Source: Paraburkholderia silvatlantica (GTDB lineage: Bacteria > Pseudomonadota > Gammaproteobacteria > Burkholderiales > Burkholderiaceae). From it: a stretch of DNA of 64,000 nt. The stretch lies in assembly GCF_003096715.1 (NCBI RefSeq), contig NZ_QEOL01000020.1, forward strand, positions 106,060 to 170,059. Reading direction: 5' to 3'. Positions 9,280-17,592 of the stretch are shown in pieces; position 1 is the stretch's first letter; the number at the start of each line of letters is the position of its first letter. The notes under the pieces were generated by a model that ran no database searches, had not been told where the DNA came from, and saw only the letters and a program-made list of their open reading frames with translations. The position numbers were made by a program, and so were the translations under genes.

Positions 9280-9633
9280 TCACGGAAGTGTGAGCGAACC
9301 GTCCTGCGTTGACACAACTGGCCATCCTCTCTTTCCAGACAGAAGACGCAACAACGCAGCCACAATCGCTTCTGGAGCATCTTCTTGTACGAGATGCCCG
9401 GCGTTGGGAATCACTTGCAGTTGGGCGCCGCGGATAGTGCGCTGCAACAGTCGACCGCGCTCCGCAGGGATCCATTGACCGTCTTCGCCCCAAAGCACCA
9501 GCGTTTGGCAGCGGACCTTTGAGTAGAGCGGGGAAACTTCCTCGGTGTAGTGCTGAACTGCGTGAGCGCCAGCAGCCAGAGCAGGGTGCGTTCGCGCAGC
9601 GGTGCGAGAGAAGGGGTCATGGATGGGCTTCGA
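9280..9633 (-). pseudogene. C-terminal remnant of an alpha/beta hydrolase
   Basis: The minus strand reads AHAVQHYTEEVSPLYSKV, TLVLWGEDGQWIPA and VIPNAGHLVQEDAPEAI, the last third of an alpha/beta hydrolase with the acid residue (GEDG) and the terminal catalytic His (AGHLVQ). The frame continues upstream to about 9633 with no start codon. The nucleophile Ser and N-terminal core are gone, replaced by the terminator and 3' end of the flavin reductase gene. It is therefore a truncated remnant, stopping at 9280-9282. Confidence 0.75.
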
Positions 9634-9643
9634 GCCTGAAAGT

Positions 9644-9670
9644 AAAAAGGCGCGGCAGGGTTGCCGCGCC
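9644..9670 (-). terminator. Intrinsic terminator of the padR-SIP operon
   Basis: GGCGCGGCA (9649-9657) and TGCCGCGCC (9662-9670) form a perfect 9-bp GC-rich stem with a 4-base loop. Read on the minus strand it is followed by TTTTT (9648-9644). It begins 12 bases after the stop codon of the siderophore-interacting protein gene. Confidence 0.88.
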
Positions 9671-9681
9671 CGCAGGATCGC

Positions 9682-10503
9682 TCAGTCGTCGATCGTTTCG
9701 TGGGCCGCCTGCGCGCCGCGCCGCCAGTAGGCGCAAGCGCGAATGCGCTTCTTGTCGACGCCGCGCTCGTTGCACAGATGCGCGCGCACCGCGCGGATCG
9801 CCGAGGCTTCGCCCGCGGCCCAGACGTAACCCTCGCCGGGCGGCAGCCACACGCCGGACACGGCGTCCACGAGCGGATGCTCCGACTCGCTTTCGTCGCC
9901 GCGTTCGTCCCGATAGCACCAGATGGCGTAAAGATCGGCTTCGGTGGGCAGCTCGATGCGGGCCGCGCGATTCGCCACTTCCACGACCACGGCCACGCGC
10001 GCGCCAGCCGGCAGCTCCGTGAGGCGCCGCTGAATGGCGGGCAGCGCCGTTTCGTCGCCGATCAGCAGATGCCAGTCGAAGCCCGTGGGAATCACCATGG
10101 AGCCGCGCGGACCGCCCACGCCGAGATACTGGCCGGCCTGCGCCTGTGCCGCCCATGCCGTGGCCGGGCCGGCTTCGTGCAGCGCGAATTCCAGATCGAG
10201 TTCGTTGGTTTGCGGATCGAAGCGCCGGGGCGTGTAGTCGCGCGCAGCGGGACGCTCGACGCCTTCTGGGAAGACGATGCCGTCCGGGCCCAAAGTTGGC
10301 AGTACTGGCTTTTCCTCACTGGCGGCGGGAAAGAACACCTTGATGTGATCGTCGAATGACGCCGAGACGAAGTCGCTCAGATCGCCCGTGAGCGTCACGC
10401 GGATTAGCGAGGGCGAGAGCGCCGTGACGCGCACCACGCGCAACAGTCGGAACTTCAGCGGGTGACGCACACGGACGACTTCGAGTTGGGACGGGTTCTG
10501 CAT
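9682..10503 (-). CDS. Siderophore-interacting protein (FAD/NAD(P)H ferric-siderophore reductase, YqjH/ViuB-like)
   Basis: A 273-residue cytosolic flavoprotein that would reduce ferric siderophores to release iron. The N-terminal part is an FAD-binding beta-barrel with the ARDYTPRRFD motif (RxYTxR type, about residues 87-96) and GPRGSM (about 130). The C-terminal SIP domain has HLLIGDETALPAI (about 145) and AAGEASAIRAVRAHL (about 228). A GGAG-type site precedes ATG 10503. It follows the PadR regulator by 72 bases on the same strand and ends at a strong terminator. The same pair, yqjI-yqjH, is known from E. coli, where YqjI responds to iron and nickel. Confidence 0.92.
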   Translation of the reverse strand: MQNPSQLEVVRVRHPLKFRLLRVVRVTALSPSLIRVTLTGDLSDFVSASFDDHIKVFFPAASEEKPVLPTLGPDGIVFPEGVERPAARDYTPRRFDPQTNELDLEFALHEAGPATAWAAQAQAGQYLGVGGPRGSMVIPTGFDWHLLIGDETALPAIQRRLTELPAGARVAVVVEVANRAARIELPTEADLYAIWCYRDERGDESESEHPLVDAVSGVWLPPGEGYVWAAGEASAIRAVRAHLCNERGVDKKRIRACAYWRRGAQAAHETIDD

Positions 10504-10575
10504 GTATGGCTCCGATGATGTTGGGGTGGCGCGGCGTGGGCCTGCGTCTGGCGCATGGTGGCCCGATGCGGTGTG

Positions 10576-11298
10576 TCAAACGCCTTCGCTCTCACTGCCG
10601 TTTTCAATTTCCCGGGTGGCGCGCGCAAGAATCGCGGCGATGCGGCGCTGTTCTTCCGGCGCGGCGTCGGTGCGGCGCAGCAGCGCGCGCTTGAGCGCGC
10701 GGCGCGCCTCGATCAGTTCGCGCACCCAGGCGCTGCCTTCGGCGGGATCTTCGCCGGCCATGGCGCGGCGCATGACTTCCATCTTGCGGCCGAAGTGCGT
10801 GAGTTTCGCGAGGATCAGGTCCGCGCGTTCGCGGTTGGCCTCGAGGTACGAGCGGCCTTCGGGCGAAAGCTCGTAGCGCTTGCGGTTGCCTTCCAGCGTC
10901 ACGCTCACGTAGCCCAGCTCTTCCAGGTACGTGAGGGCCGGATAGACCATGCCGGGGCTCGGGCTGTAGAAGCCGTTCGAACGCGCGTCGAGCGCCTTGA
11001 TGAGTTCGTAGCCGTGGCTCGGGCGCTCGGCGAGCAGCACGAGCAGCATGAGTTGCAGATCTTCGGACGTGAACTTGCGGCCACGGCCAAAACCGTCGCC
11101 GTCGCCGAAACCGCCAAAGCCGCGGCCGAAACCTTCGCCGAAGTCGCCGGGACCTTCGCCGCCGCGATGGCGGCTCATGGCGTGACGCAACGCTCGAAGC
11201 GCCTGCATGGCCGGATGCTGGCCGCCGAAGAAGTCGCGCGGATCGCGCGCGCCGTAGCCGTGACGGCCGGGATCACCAAAGTGCGGATGGTGGCGCAT
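10576..11298 (-). CDS. PadR-family transcriptional regulator with His/Gly-rich N-terminus (YqjI-like)
   Basis: A 240-residue regulator. Residues 1-75 are low-complexity, rich in His, Gly, Asp and Phe (MRHHPHFGD and repeated GFG/GDG), as in the metal-binding N-terminus of YqjI. Residues 78-150 form the PadR winged helix, with LLAERPSHGYELIKALD and YSPSPGMVYPALTYLEELGY. The rest is a helical dimerisation region. GGAGG lies just before ATG 11298. The upstream region carries repeated TCTTA/TAAGA elements, so autoregulation is likely. By analogy with YqjI it would repress itself and the downstream reductase and be relieved by metal. Metal binding here is inferred from composition. Confidence 0.9.
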   Translation of the reverse strand: MRHHPHFGDPGRHGYGARDPRDFFGGQHPAMQALRALRHAMSRHRGGEGPGDFGEGFGRGFGGFGDGDGFGRGRKFTSEDLQLMLLVLLAERPSHGYELIKALDARSNGFYSPSPGMVYPALTYLEELGYVSVTLEGNRKRYELSPEGRSYLEANRERADLILAKLTHFGRKMEVMRRAMAGEDPAEGSAWVRELIEARRALKRALLRRTDAAPEEQRRIAAILARATREIENGSESEGV

Positions 11299-11314
11299 AG
11301 GGCCTCCTTATCTC

Positions 11315-11359
11315 AAGAGTGTCTTAAAACATGTCTTAAGATATATATCGTAAGAGTGT
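11315..11359 (-). promoter_or_regulatory. Probable PadR operator, repeat-rich
   Basis: The sequence just upstream of the padR start holds the 8-base direct repeat AAGAGTGT (11315-11322 and 11352-11359), two copies of TGTCTTAA and an inverted pair TCTTA (11334-11338)/TAAGA (11351-11355) around an AT-rich centre. PadR proteins bind such spaced AT-rich dyads. The AT-rich core is also the likely promoter of the leftward operon. Confidence 0.6.
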
Positions 11360-11416
11360 TTGTCAAAGAGAATATTTGGGGCATGGGCGCCAGCGGGCCG
11401 CGATGTGCGCGACGCG

Positions 11417-12367
11417 TCAGTCGTCCTGCAACTCGCTCGACGCCTCGACGAGGCATTGGACGAACAACTCCGTGGCGGGTCCGCTGACATCCGCGCGCGA
11501 GTGCGCGATGACCTCACCGAGCCGCTCGATCGCCGGCAGCGGCAAAACTCGCATGTTGGCGCGTATGGCGTGGCTTCGCGCGATCGAGACCGGCAGGATG
11601 GAGACGAAATCGCCGCGTTGGAGCAGCGCCAGATTGAGCGCGAGCGAACTCGATTCGACGCTGCTCGCCGCGGGCACGATGCCTTGCGCATCGAGCGTTG
11701 CGATCAGCGTCGTATAAGCCGGCGATCCGCGTTGCGGCGTGATCCACCGGCATTCGCGCAGATCGGCCCAGCCAGGCTGCCGATCCGGCGCGCCGAGCGG
11801 GTGAGCCGCCCCGGCCACGAATACGAACGGATCGCGCAGCAACGTCTCGTGCTTCACGGGAACGAGCGTACTCGTGATCCGGTTGCGGCCCACCGCGACG
11901 TCGAGGTCGCCGTCTTCGAGCATCTTGAGCAGGCGGTCGAGCGTGGCCTCGACGAATGAAAACGAGGCGGCCGGAGCGCGTCTCAGAAACAGCTCGACGG
12001 CGTTGGCCACGAGCGGATCGGGAACGGTCACGACCGCGCCCACGCGCACATGTCCGCCCGTGCCGGCCGCAAGCGCGCTGACGTCGCGTCGCGCCAGCTC
12101 CAGATGACGCAGCACGTCCCGTCCGCACGCGACGATGACCTTGCCGATTGCCGTCAGCTCGAGCTTGTTGCCGCTGCGGGTGACGACGGCCACCCCGATC
12201 GCCTCCTCGATCTCCGCGATCTGCTTGGAAATGGCCGGCTGCGTCACGTGAAACGCATTGGCCACTCGCGTCACCTGGCCCAGGTCCGCGAGCGCGACGA
12301 GGATGCGCAGATGCGGCAGCTTGAGTCCGGACCGAAAGAAGCGTTCGATTGGATCGATGTTCGGCAT
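11417..12367 (-). CDS. LysR-family transcriptional regulator
   Basis: A 316-residue LTTR. The N-terminal winged helix spans about residues 16-75 (LRILVALADLGQVTRVANAF, then VTQPAISKQIAEIEEAIG). The effector domain has the two-lobed pattern, with VRVGAVVTVPDPLV near residue 106 and GDLDVAVGRN near 152. It is divergent from the six-gene acid catabolic operon starting at 12578 and separated by 210 bases containing a dyad (12388-12405), the usual arrangement for an LTTR controlling its neighbour. The inducer is unknown, presumably the acid that the operon degrades. Confidence 0.92.
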   Translation of the reverse strand: MPNIDPIERFFRSGLKLPHLRILVALADLGQVTRVANAFHVTQPAISKQIAEIEEAIGVAVVTRSGNKLELTAIGKVIVACGRDVLRHLELARRDVSALAAGTGGHVRVGAVVTVPDPLVANAVELFLRRAPAASFSFVEATLDRLLKMLEDGDLDVAVGRNRITSTLVPVKHETLLRDPFVFVAGAAHPLGAPDRQPGWADLRECRWITPQRGSPAYTTLIATLDAQGIVPAASSVESSSLALNLALLQRGDFVSILPVSIARSHAIRANMRVLPLPAIERLGEVIAHSRADVSGPATELFVQCLVEASSELQDD

Positions 12368-12387
12368 CAGCGTTTTCCCTTATTCGG

Positions 12388-12405
12388 TATAACTGCCAGG
12401 TTATA
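12388..12405. promoter_or_regulatory. LysR-type operator dyad
   Basis: TATAAC (12388-12393), TGCCAG, GTTATA (12400-12405) is a perfect 6-bp dyad, with further symmetric TTCGG/CCGAA outside it. ATAAC-N-GTTAT dyads are typical recognition sites for LysR proteins. It lies 21 bases upstream of the lysR start and well before the divergent transporter gene. Confidence 0.6.
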
Positions 12406-12577
12406 TGCTACGCCGAAAGAGTGATTTGCAGATCGGAGTGCGTGCCGGCTACTCTGGAGGCCCGTCTAGTCTCGCGCATTGCGTTGCGCGGCACCTGCAA
12501 CCGGGTTGCATCACATAACAGAGGAGCGGCCGAGGGTCGCCCACGATAGCGCGGCAGGTCAATGCGCCGGAGACAGC

Positions 12578-13963
12578 ATGAGCATCGAGTCATTGGGTAA
12601 TGGCGGGTGGGTGGGCGACGCGCAGTCGGGCGGTTTGTCCGCCGGGCCATCGGCGAGCTGCGGCGACTGGAGCGAGCAGCGCCAGGCCGCGCTTTATCGC
12701 AAGCTCGCGCGCCACATCCTGCCGTTCCTGTTCCTCGCTTTCATGGTCGCGTACATCGATCGGGTCAATGTGAGCTTTGCGAGGCTGCAAATGCTCGCCG
12801 ACCTGAAACTCAGCGATACGGCCTATGGGACGGGTGCCGGAATTTTCTTTCTCGGCTATTTCATTTTCGAAGTGCCGAGCAATCTGATTCTGAGCCGCGT
12901 CGGCGCGCGACGCTGGATTGCGAGAATCATGATCACGTGGTCGATCATCTCGAGCCTCACGATGTTCGTGAATAGCGCGGCTTCTTTTTATGTCATGCGT
13001 TTTCTGCTCGGCGTTGCGGAAGCCGGCTTCTTTCCGGGCATCGTTCTGTATCTGTCGAACTGGTTTCCGTCAGGGCGGCGCACGCAGATCATCGCGATGT
13101 TCATGACGGCAATCCCGGTTTCCGGGGCGATAGGCGGTCCGCTTTCGGGCTGGGTCATGTCGGGTCTCGATGGCGTGAGCGGCGTCGCAGGCTGGAAATG
13201 GCTGTTCCTCGTCGAGGGCGCGGGCTCATTGGCGGTCGGCATCGCAGCGCTCTTCCTGCTCTATGACCGCATCGAATCGGTGCGCTGGCTGGACGCGGAC
13301 GAAAAGGCATTGCTTCGCGACGACCTGGCCCGCGACGCAACCGTACGCGTCGAATATTCCGTCTGGCGCGCGCTGCGCAGCACGCGTGTCTGGATGTTGT
13401 GCCTCGCGTACTTCTGCATCGCGATGGGCAATTACGGGCTCGCGTTCTGGATGCCGACCATCATCAAGGCGAGCGGCGTCGCCAGTGTCGGCAACATCGG
13501 CTGGCTGTCGGCGGTGCCTTCCCTGATCAGCGCGGTCGCGATGGTGCTGATCGCGCGCCACGCGGATCGGCGCAACGAACGGCGCCGCCATGTCGCGCTC
13601 TGCTGCACGCTGGGCGCCGCCGGTTTGCTCGCATCGGTGCTGGGCGCCGCGAGCGTGCCGGTCGCGCTGCTTGCGCTGGTGCTGGCCGCCATCGGCATCA
13701 ATGCCATTGCCCCCGTTTTCTGGGGCATTCCTACCGCGCTCATTGGCGGCTCCGGCGCGGCCGCTGCAATCGCCTTGATCAACTGCACCGGCAATCTCGC
13801 GGGCTTCGTCAGCCCGTTCATGGTGGGCTGGCTGTCCGACTTGAGCGGCGGCAAGCTGTTGCCCGGCATGCTCACCATTGCCGCCGCGCTGCTGCTTGGC
13901 GCGGGTCTCGTGCTTGTGCTGCCGAGGCGCCGTGAGGCCGCCGCCGGATCCGACAGGTTCTGA
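12578..13963 (+). CDS. MFS transporter, anion:cation symporter (ACS) type
   Basis: A 461-residue protein with 12 predicted membrane segments. It carries typical ACS features: FLAFMVAYIDRVNVSFA in segment 1, FFLGYFIFEVPSNLIL in segment 2, and GVAEAGFFPGIVLYLSNWFP in segment 4. ACS members import organic anions such as tartrate, phthalate, galactonate and hydroxyphenylacetate. ATG 12578 has CGGAGA six bases upstream and is preferred over the earlier in-frame codon at 12479. It is first in the LysR-linked operon, so it probably imports the operon's acid substrate. Confidence 0.9.
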   Translation: MSIESLGNGGWVGDAQSGGLSAGPSASCGDWSEQRQAALYRKLARHILPFLFLAFMVAYIDRVNVSFARLQMLADLKLSDTAYGTGAGIFFLGYFIFEVPSNLILSRVGARRWIARIMITWSIISSLTMFVNSAASFYVMRFLLGVAEAGFFPGIVLYLSNWFPSGRRTQIIAMFMTAIPVSGAIGGPLSGWVMSGLDGVSGVAGWKWLFLVEGAGSLAVGIAALFLLYDRIESVRWLDADEKALLRDDLARDATVRVEYSVWRALRSTRVWMLCLAYFCIAMGNYGLAFWMPTIIKASGVASVGNIGWLSAVPSLISAVAMVLIARHADRRNERRRHVALCCTLGAAGLLASVLGAASVPVALLALVLAAIGINAIAPVFWGIPTALIGGSGAAAAIALINCTGNLAGFVSPFMVGWLSDLSGGKLLPGMLTIAAALLLGAGLVLVLPRRREAAAGSDRF

Positions 13964-13990
13964 CTTCTACACGATCCCGAGATATTCCGT

Positions 13991-14782
13991 ATGACAGATT
14001 CCACATCCCCGGTGTGCATGATCACCGGCGCCGCAACGGGCATTGGCGCGGCCACCGCATTGCGCTTCGCGCGCGCGGGCTGGTCGGTGGCGATCGGCAA
14101 TTTCGACGCCAGCACGCGAGCGTTCGCGGCGGACGTCGAAATGCAATGCCGCGCATCCGGTGCGGACGCCCTGGTGTTCGACGCCGACGTCAGCCGGGAC
14201 GCCGACTGCCGCCGCGCGGTCGACAAGGTTGCTACGCGCTGGCGCCGCATCGATGCGCTCGTCAATTGCGCGGGGACGACGCGCGTGATCCCGCATCACG
14301 CGCTCGACGCGCTCGATGCCGCCGAATTCGAGCGGGTCTATCGCGTCAACGCGATCGGCGTGTTTCAGATGACGTCGGCGGCCGCGCCGCTGTTGCGCGA
14401 AACCGCCACTGAAGAGTGCAGCACGAGCGTCATCAACGTGTCGTCGCTGGCGGGTTTGAACGGAACCGGTTCGTCGATCGCCTACGCGGCCTCGAAAGGC
14501 GCGGTGAATACGATGACGCTTTCGCTCGCCCGCTCGCTCGCTCCCCATGTCCGTGTCAACGCGATCGCGCCCGGCATGGTCGACGACGGGCTGCTTCGAC
14601 GTTCGCTAGACGCCGACGCATACGCGTCGGTACTGAGCCGTATGAAGACGAATGCGCCGCTCAAGCGCGTCTCAACGCCGGCGGAAATGGCGGAACTCGT
14701 ATGGTTCCTGGCGGCGCACGCACACGCGATGACCGGACAGGTCATTGCGGCGGAAAACGGCCTGCTGCTGACGGGCGTGTGA
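13991..14782 (+). CDS. Short-chain dehydrogenase/reductase
   Basis: A 263-residue classical SDR. It shows the NAD(P)-binding TGAATGIG (residues 12-19), the structural NCAG (92-95), a catalytic Ser at 151/152 and the YAASK site with Tyr165 and Lys169. The C-terminal region ends in the usual ITG-like AMTGQVIAAENG. An Asp/Asn near the end of beta-strand 2 (GNFDAS) suggests NAD preference, which is inference. It sits 27 bases after the transporter and would oxidise a hydroxyl group of the imported acid. Confidence 0.9.
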   Translation: MTDSTSPVCMITGAATGIGAATALRFARAGWSVAIGNFDASTRAFAADVEMQCRASGADALVFDADVSRDADCRRAVDKVATRWRRIDALVNCAGTTRVIPHHALDALDAAEFERVYRVNAIGVFQMTSAAAPLLRETATEECSTSVINVSSLAGLNGTGSSIAYAASKGAVNTMTLSLARSLAPHVRVNAIAPGMVDDGLLRRSLDADAYASVLSRMKTNAPLKRVSTPAEMAELVWFLAAHAHAMTGQVIAAENGLLLTGV

Positions 14783-14844
14783 TCGCGCCGCGAGCGGGGC
14801 AACAGGCAGTCCCTCACACCTGTAACGGACGGATTGGGTCAAAC

Positions 14845-16602
14845 ATGACGAATCTGCACAAACATCGCTCACGCATGGTGACAGACGGCGTGACGCGCGC
14901 GCCGCACCGCGCGTTTCTGCGCGCGACCGGGCTGGACGACGCGGCGATGCAAAAACCCTTCGTGGCGATTGTCGACACCTTCGGCGAAAACACGCCGTGT
15001 TCGATGTCGTTGAACCAGATCTCGGACAACGTCCGGCTCGGCGTCGCCGCGGGCGGCGGCGTGCCGATCCGCGGCTCGGCGATTTCAGTCTCCGACGGCA
15101 CGTCGATGAATCATGCCGGCATGCGCATGAGCCTCGTGTCGCGCGAAGTCGTCGCGGACAGCGTGGAGCTGTTCGTGCGCGCGCACGGTTACGACGCGCT
15201 CGTCGGCGTGGCCGGCTGCGACAAGACGTTACCGGGCATCCTGATGGGAATGGTGCGCGTGAATGTGCCGGGCGTCTTCCTGTTCGGCGGTGCAATGCTG
15301 CCCGGCACCGCGCCGGGCGCCATCCCGGGCGGCGCCGCTGCCGGCCTGCAGCGGCAGGCGACCATCCTGACGACGATCGAAGCCGTCGGCACCACGCAGC
15401 GCGGTGATCTCTCGCGCGCGCAACTCGACGCAATCGAGAAGCGCTGCACGCCGACCGCGGGGTCATGTCCTGGGCAGTTCACCGCCAATACGATGGCGAT
15501 GGTCGCCGAAACGCTCGGACTCGCGCCGCTCGGTTCGGCGATGGTGCCGGCCGTCTACAGCGAACGCATCGCCATTGCACGGCGCGCGGGCGAGACCGTG
15601 ATGCACGCACTGAAGACCGGCGGACCTTTGCCGCGCGAACTGGTCACGCGCGAGAGTCTGGAAAATGCCTGCGCGGCAGTGGCAGCGACGGGCGGCTCGA
15701 CCAACGCCGCGCTGCATATCCCTGCTATCGCGCACGAGGCGGGGGTCCGTTTCACGCTCGACGACATCGAGCGCGTGTTTGCGCGCATTCCGCTGATCGG
15801 CGATCTGCAGCCGGGCGGCCGGTATCTCGCGCAGGACCTGTATCACGCGGGTGGCGTGCCCGCCGTGCTCAATGCGCTGCTCGCCGGCGGACATCTGCAC
15901 GGCGATGTCCCGACACTCGAGGGCGTCACGCTCGCGCAGGCGCTCCGCGGCTTCGCGGGTCCCGACGGCGAGGTGGTGCGCGCGTGCGATGCGCCGCTAT
16001 CGGAGAACGGCGGACTCGTGATTCTGCGGGGCAACCTCGCGCCGGACGGCGCGTGCCTCAAGATCGCCGGCCTGAAATCGCTCACCTTCACGGGCAAGGC
16101 ACGCATTTTCGAGTGCGAGGAGGATTGCATGAAGGTCGTCGCGGCCCGGGACTATCGCGAGGGGGATGTCCTCGTGATTCGCAACGAAGGGCCGAAAGGC
16201 GGGCCGGGCATGCGCGAGATGCTCAGTGTGACAGCGGCGATCTATGGGCAGGGAATGGGAGAAAAGGTTGCGCTTCTCACCGACGGCCGTTTTTCCGGTG
16301 CGACGCGTGGGATGTGCATCGGGTATGTGGGGCCCGAGGCCGCCGAGGGCGGCCCGATCGCGCTGCTGCGCGAAGGCGATCTGATCCACATCGATGCGCG
16401 TAACGGGATCCTGCGCGTCGAACTCTCCGACGCCGAACTCGCACAACGCAACGAGCAGTGCCGTGCGCCGGCACCGCGGCGACTGGCCGGTGTGCTCGAG
16501 AAGTACGCGGCGCTCGTCGGTCCCGCGCATCTCGGCGCGGTGACCCATTCGGGCAATCTCGACTGGCCCTGTGACGCGCGTACGCACGGAGACTCGGAAT
16601 GA
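14845..16602 (+). CDS. IlvD/Edd-family (sugar-acid) dehydratase
   Basis: A 585-residue Fe-S dehydratase. The three cluster cysteines of the family are present: Cys52 (NTPCSMSL), Cys125 (VAGCDKTLPG) and Cys208 (TAGSCPGQF). The C-terminal half has MKVVAARDYREGDVLVIRNEGPKG-type sequence and GRFSGATRGMCIGYVGPEA. The family dehydrates 2,3-dihydroxy acids or aldonic acids to 2-keto(-3-deoxy) acids. Housekeeping IlvD is unlikely here because the gene lies in an inducible-looking catabolic operon. I start it at ATG 14845, where homology begins, and not at the far upstream in-frame codon that overlaps the SDR. Its stop overlaps the next start by ATGA. Confidence 0.92.
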   Translation: MTNLHKHRSRMVTDGVTRAPHRAFLRATGLDDAAMQKPFVAIVDTFGENTPCSMSLNQISDNVRLGVAAGGGVPIRGSAISVSDGTSMNHAGMRMSLVSREVVADSVELFVRAHGYDALVGVAGCDKTLPGILMGMVRVNVPGVFLFGGAMLPGTAPGAIPGGAAAGLQRQATILTTIEAVGTTQRGDLSRAQLDAIEKRCTPTAGSCPGQFTANTMAMVAETLGLAPLGSAMVPAVYSERIAIARRAGETVMHALKTGGPLPRELVTRESLENACAAVAATGGSTNAALHIPAIAHEAGVRFTLDDIERVFARIPLIGDLQPGGRYLAQDLYHAGGVPAVLNALLAGGHLHGDVPTLEGVTLAQALRGFAGPDGEVVRACDAPLSENGGLVILRGNLAPDGACLKIAGLKSLTFTGKARIFECEEDCMKVVAARDYREGDVLVIRNEGPKGGPGMREMLSVTAAIYGQGMGEKVALLTDGRFSGATRGMCIGYVGPEAAEGGPIALLREGDLIHIDARNGILRVELSDAELAQRNEQCRAPAPRRLAGVLEKYAALVGPAHLGAVTHSGNLDWPCDARTHGDSE

Positions 16603-17504
16603 ACGCGAACGACGACTCCGGCGCGACGATGCGCTGCGTTGGATTCTGCGGGCTCGGCCGCATGGGACTGCCGATGGTGCATCGCCTCGCGGCGGCCGGT
16701 TACCGTGTAGCCATATGGAACCGTTCGGCGGACAAATGTGCGGTCGTGAAGCAGGCGGCACCGGCGTCGACGATCGTCTGCGCGAGCCCGGCTGAGGTAG
16801 CCGCTTCGAGCGAGGCGGTGATGCTGTGTCTGACCGATGGCGCAGCGGTCGAGACGGTCGCATTCGGAGCAGACGGCCTCGCAGATGGCGCGCGGCCTAA
16901 CCTGACCGTCGCCGATCATTCGACGATCGCGCCTTCGACGACGCGCATGCTTGCCGCGCGCTGGCGCGACGGCAACGGCGGCAACTGGATCGACGCGCCG
17001 GTGTCGGGCGGCACGGCCGGGGCGGCGGCCGGGACGCTCGCTGTGATGGCCGGCGGCAGCGAGGACGCGATCGCGAGCGTGCGCCCTGTGCTGCGCGCGT
17101 ACGCAGCGACCCTGACGCGCATGGGCGAGAGCGGGGCCGGGCAGGCGACGAAGCTCGCCAATCAGACCATCGTCATGACGACCATCGCCGCGCTGGCCGA
17201 AGCGACGCGTCTGGCACGCCACACGGGGATCGATGGCGCCAGCATCCCGGCCGCCTTGAAGGGCGGATGGGCCGACTCGGTATTGCTGCAAACGCTGATG
17301 CCGCGAATGATCGACGCGCCCTCCGAGGCAAGCGGCACGATCCGCACGATGCTGAAGGATCTCGACGCGCTCGAAGCGTTCGCACGCGAGCACGAGGTCA
17401 GGCTGCCGGTCGCGGCCCTCGTGCGCGAACTGCTCGTTCGCGCGGTCGCGCAAGGGCTCGGCGACGCCGATATCTCGCAAGTCGTGCAGGTCGAACCCGG
17501 CTGA
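16599..17504 (+). CDS. Beta-hydroxyacid dehydrogenase (HIBADH / tartronate semialdehyde reductase family)
   Basis: A 301-residue NAD(P)-dependent enzyme. It has the dinucleotide-binding GLGRMG (residues 18-23), the substrate-binding DAPVSGGTAGA (132-142) and the catalytic Lys185 in GQATKLANQ. The length is normal for the family. The first ten residues are an extra polar leader. Start and stop codons overlap with the dehydratase (ATGA, 16599-16602), implying coupled translation. Family members act on 3-hydroxyisobutyrate, tartronate semialdehyde, glyoxylate or related compounds; the substrate here is not known. Confidence 0.9.
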   Translation: MNANDDSGATMRCVGFCGLGRMGLPMVHRLAAAGYRVAIWNRSADKCAVVKQAAPASTIVCASPAEVAASSEAVMLCLTDGAAVETVAFGADGLADGARPNLTVADHSTIAPSTTRMLAARWRDGNGGNWIDAPVSGGTAGAAAGTLAVMAGGSEDAIASVRPVLRAYAATLTRMGESGAGQATKLANQTIVMTTIAALAEATRLARHTGIDGASIPAALKGGWADSVLLQTLMPRMIDAPSEASGTIRTMLKDLDALEAFAREHEVRLPVAALVRELLVRAVAQGLGDADISQVVQVEPG

Positions 17505-17592
17505 CGCATGACTGCGCGAACCACGGCTTGCCTGTGAAAAAGGAGGCAGGCCAGCACTGTGCAGTACAAAATAAATCCATCCAGGAGACACG

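Noticed and set aside
9076..9312. 78-codon plus-strand frame after DUF523
   Set aside because: It has no ribosome site and no recognisable sequence, and its end runs into the hydrolase remnant on the other strand.
14416..14844. Upstream extension of the IlvD/Edd gene to 14416
   Set aside because: The extension lies in another frame inside the SDR gene, and homology to the dehydratase begins at 14845.
17528..17552. GCCTG/CAGGC hairpin before the MHS transporter as a terminator
   Set aside because: The stem is only five base pairs with no T tract, and the genes on either side look like one operon.
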